This document shows, piece by piece, positions 62,540 to 64,000 of a stretch of 64,000 nucleotides of DNA. The notes under the pieces are model-generated. The model saw only the letters and a list, made by a program, of their open reading frames with translations. It did no database searches and was not told where the DNA came from. The position numbers were made by a program, and so were the translations under genes. Position 1 is the stretch's first letter, and each line of letters starts with the position of its first letter. The DNA lies in the NCBI GenBank assembly GCA_938743325.2, contig OW568864.1:992001-1056000 (forward strand). Reading direction: 5' to 3'. The DNA is from Pycnococcus provasolii. Its lineage: Eukaryota; Chlorophyta; Pseudoscourfieldiophyceae; Pseudoscourfieldiales; Pycnococcaceae.

Positions 62540-64000
62540 TCACGAAACGACTCCAGGTGTGATGCCGGTAAAGTCGCCCGTATTCGCGCGAACGCGTGCA
62601 AACGTTGCGACGGACTTCAGCATGCCAATGCGACGGCGAAGCAGAATCTGCTTCAGCACGCCTACGCCGCGAAGGTGCGGCACGAGAATCACTCGCGCGT
62701 AAGACCAGTCTTGGTGACATGTAGGTCTCTCAAACCATTGTGATGCGACCATCTCCGCCCAGTTGAGCACGTTAAGATACGTCTCCTCGGGAAGCGACTG
62801 CTGATACTTTATGCTAGCGTCCATTCTGCCTGACATCATGAGATGGTGTAGCAGTGTTGCATTGATGCCTACTGCTACCGACTCATTTGTCGCGTCTCCA
62901 GAGCTCAAAGCGATCGTTGCCAGCTCGTGAAAGCGTGTGTGTATCTCAGTACGCACACTCTGAACCACAGCTTCGTACACAATCTGCTGAGTAATCGCGG
63001 CGTGGAAGCGGTAGAATTTGGAGAAGCTGTGCCCGCGTGCATCTTCTCCGCGACGACGCACTTCGACGTCATCCTCGCTATGCAAAGCCAGAGTCGACAG
63101 CACTGCCACGTGAGGATCGTCAGTCTCCGCGCTGATCTGGACTAGATATCCTTCGTCTTCCAGACGCTCGAGTGACTCTGCCAAGACTTGTGGTGTAATG
63201 TCGCGAGATCCCATGATGCGATGTAGCGCGTTGGCACTGACGACACCAACAATACTGCACGTTCGCAGCACATTCGCATCATCCTTGTCGAGCACGTCAA
63301 GCGCCGCAATTTGCTTCGCACGTACAATGAATGGGGACGTGATGACGGCGGTCAGCTTCGATGGAGGAATAGTGAATTTGACTGTGCCCTTGTCGACTGC
63401 AAGCAGGCCACTCGCGTGACATTCGAGAGTCCAGTTCTGCAGGCTACTAGGATTACCCGCAGATCTTTCGTGGAGAATATCAACCACGTCCCTGTCAACG
63501 AGCTCCGCTCCCAGCTGGTCGCAAATGATGAGGTGCGCCCCATCAGTGTCCACACCTCTGAGTTGGACCCAGAGCCCGTTGCGATCGGCGGTATCGCGGA
63601 GGAATTTTGTTTTAGATGTATTGTGTTGCCCCATGGGACGCATTGCAAGAACAAAGCAAACGCGCGGCAGCGGCGCCTGAATCAACTCGACGAGCATCAT
63701 AAAACCCTCGCTGCTCAAAGCTGCCACACCGTCAATCGTGCATAAAATTGGTCGAACCTGAGAAGCAGCGCCAAGCGCGGTGAGCGTTGCGTAGAGCAGC
63801 TCCCTTTGCAGAGCAGCTGCCGAGCTTGCGTCACCGAGTAAAATGTTGCTCTTCACCTTCGTCAACGCCACTATCATGTTGCCCATGACACTAAGAAGTT
63901 CTAATCGGCGATGCTCCTCGGCTGTTAGGAGCATCTCCTCCGTACTCTTCACCAACGATAATGCCGACGATAGCACGTGGAACCATGGTGCGATCGGGTT
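62540..64000 (-). CDS. Soluble adenylyl cyclase (ADCY10)-like ATPase region, 5' end off window
   Basis: The minus-strand frame is open from the right edge (NPIAPWFHVLSSALSL) to the stop at 62540, about 486 residues, with no upstream limit, so the N-terminal part of the gene lies outside. The visible chain resembles the NACHT/AAA-like regulatory region behind the catalytic domains of ADCY10 and bacterial adenylyl cyclases: the PWFHVL entry, PILCTIDGVAALSSEGFMML (Walker B-like), ERSAGNPSSLQNWTLECHAS (sensor segment) and DANVLRTCSIVGVVSANALH (winged-helix-like), followed by helical repeats. The cyclase domains and P-loop would be outside. A ciliary or bicarbonate-sensing role is only an inference; other STAND ATPases share these motifs. 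Confidence 0.55.
   Translation of the reverse strand, partial: NPIAPWFHVLSSALSLVKSTEEMLLTAEEHRRLELLSVMGNMIVALTKVKSNILLGDASSAAALQRELLYATLTALGAASQVRPILCTIDGVAALSSEGFMMLVELIQAPLPRVCFVLAMRPMGQHNTSKTKFLRDTADRNGLWVQLRGVDTDGAHLIICDQLGAELVDRDVVDILHERSAGNPSSLQNWTLECHASGLLAVDKGTVKFTIPPSKLTAVITSPFIVRAKQIAALDVLDKDDANVLRTCSIVGVVSANALHRIMGSRDITPQVLAESLERLEDEGYLVQISAETDDPHVAVLSTLALHSEDDVEVRRRGEDARGHSFSKFYRFHAAITQQIVYEAVVQSVRTEIHTRFHELATIALSSGDATNESVAVGINATLLHHLMMSGRMDASIKYQQSLPEETYLNVLNWAEMVASQWFERPTCHQDWSYARVILVPHLRGVGVLKQILLRRRIGMLKSVATFARVRANTGDFTGITPGVVS

Noticed and set aside
1-64000. tRNA, rRNA, CRISPR arrays and bacterial-type operons
   Set aside because: I looked for B-box-like GGTTCGA contexts, rRNA-like stretches and regularly spaced repeats and found none convincing. 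The content is eukaryotic nuclear throughout.

Overview
The window looks like nuclear DNA of a small, gene-dense, GC-rich photosynthetic eukaryote, most likely a green (prasinophyte-type) microalga. Evidence: a plastid-type gamma-tocopherol methyltransferase, a plant-style PI4-kinase gamma with two ubiquitin-like domains, an mTERF protein, a PIEZO channel, a NUP98 nucleoporin, COG6, UBC9 and selenoprotein H. Most genes are single long exons, including a 3,048-codon PIEZO, and intergenic gaps are short. Other algal lineages such as stramenopiles are not excluded; the species call is an inference from gene content only.

Layout. 1-5,040: COG6 (cut by the edge), a patch of nuclease-like debris, a possible C2-type protein and seven TTAGGG units. 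5,520-6,200: a selenoprotein H gene with in-frame UGA, one intron and a SECIS-like hairpin. 7,328-12,586: a kinesin-like protein with a dead motor, convergent with an A20-type OTU protease. 12,903-13,632: an almost perfect 730-bp palindrome. 14,272-23,418: PIEZO. 24,140-32,219: FKBP15-like WH1 protein, membrane cyclophilin, MFS transporter, IGHMBP2-like helicase. 32,270-36,800: a disturbed zone with an M20 dipeptidase gene in two pieces around a foreign-looking block, GC-rich repeat arrays and a truncated kinesin. 36,797-46,400: a small unknown gene, a TTD14-like NTPase, a type II membrane protein, an acidic protein, a SAP-domain protein, tocopherol methyltransferase. 46,400-46,720: AT-rich islet. 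46,813-64,000: hydrolase-SAP fusion, mTERF, UBC9, PI4K gamma, PIF1 helicase, NUP98, tandem hot-dog thioesterase-like protein and the C-terminal part of an adenylyl cyclase 10-like ATPase.

Three repeat systems stand out. (1) A roughly 70-100 bp element occurs five times, always immediately after a stop codon, always in the sense of that gene, and four times in the gap between convergent genes; in two cases the TGA that ends the protein is the first TGA of the element. (2) The introns of two unrelated neighbouring genes (SAP protein and tocopherol methyltransferase) are homologous over most of their length, as expected of introner-like elements. (3) A block of about 230-245 bp containing a TATA box lies upstream of two unrelated genes (COG6 and the M20 dipeptidase) in the same orientation. 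Together they suggest a genome in which mobile or duplicated cassettes supply promoters, introns and 3' ends.

I saw no tRNA, rRNA, CRISPR array or operon. Coordinates of spliced genes and of repeat edges were read by eye; family assignments rest on remembered motifs, not on searches.
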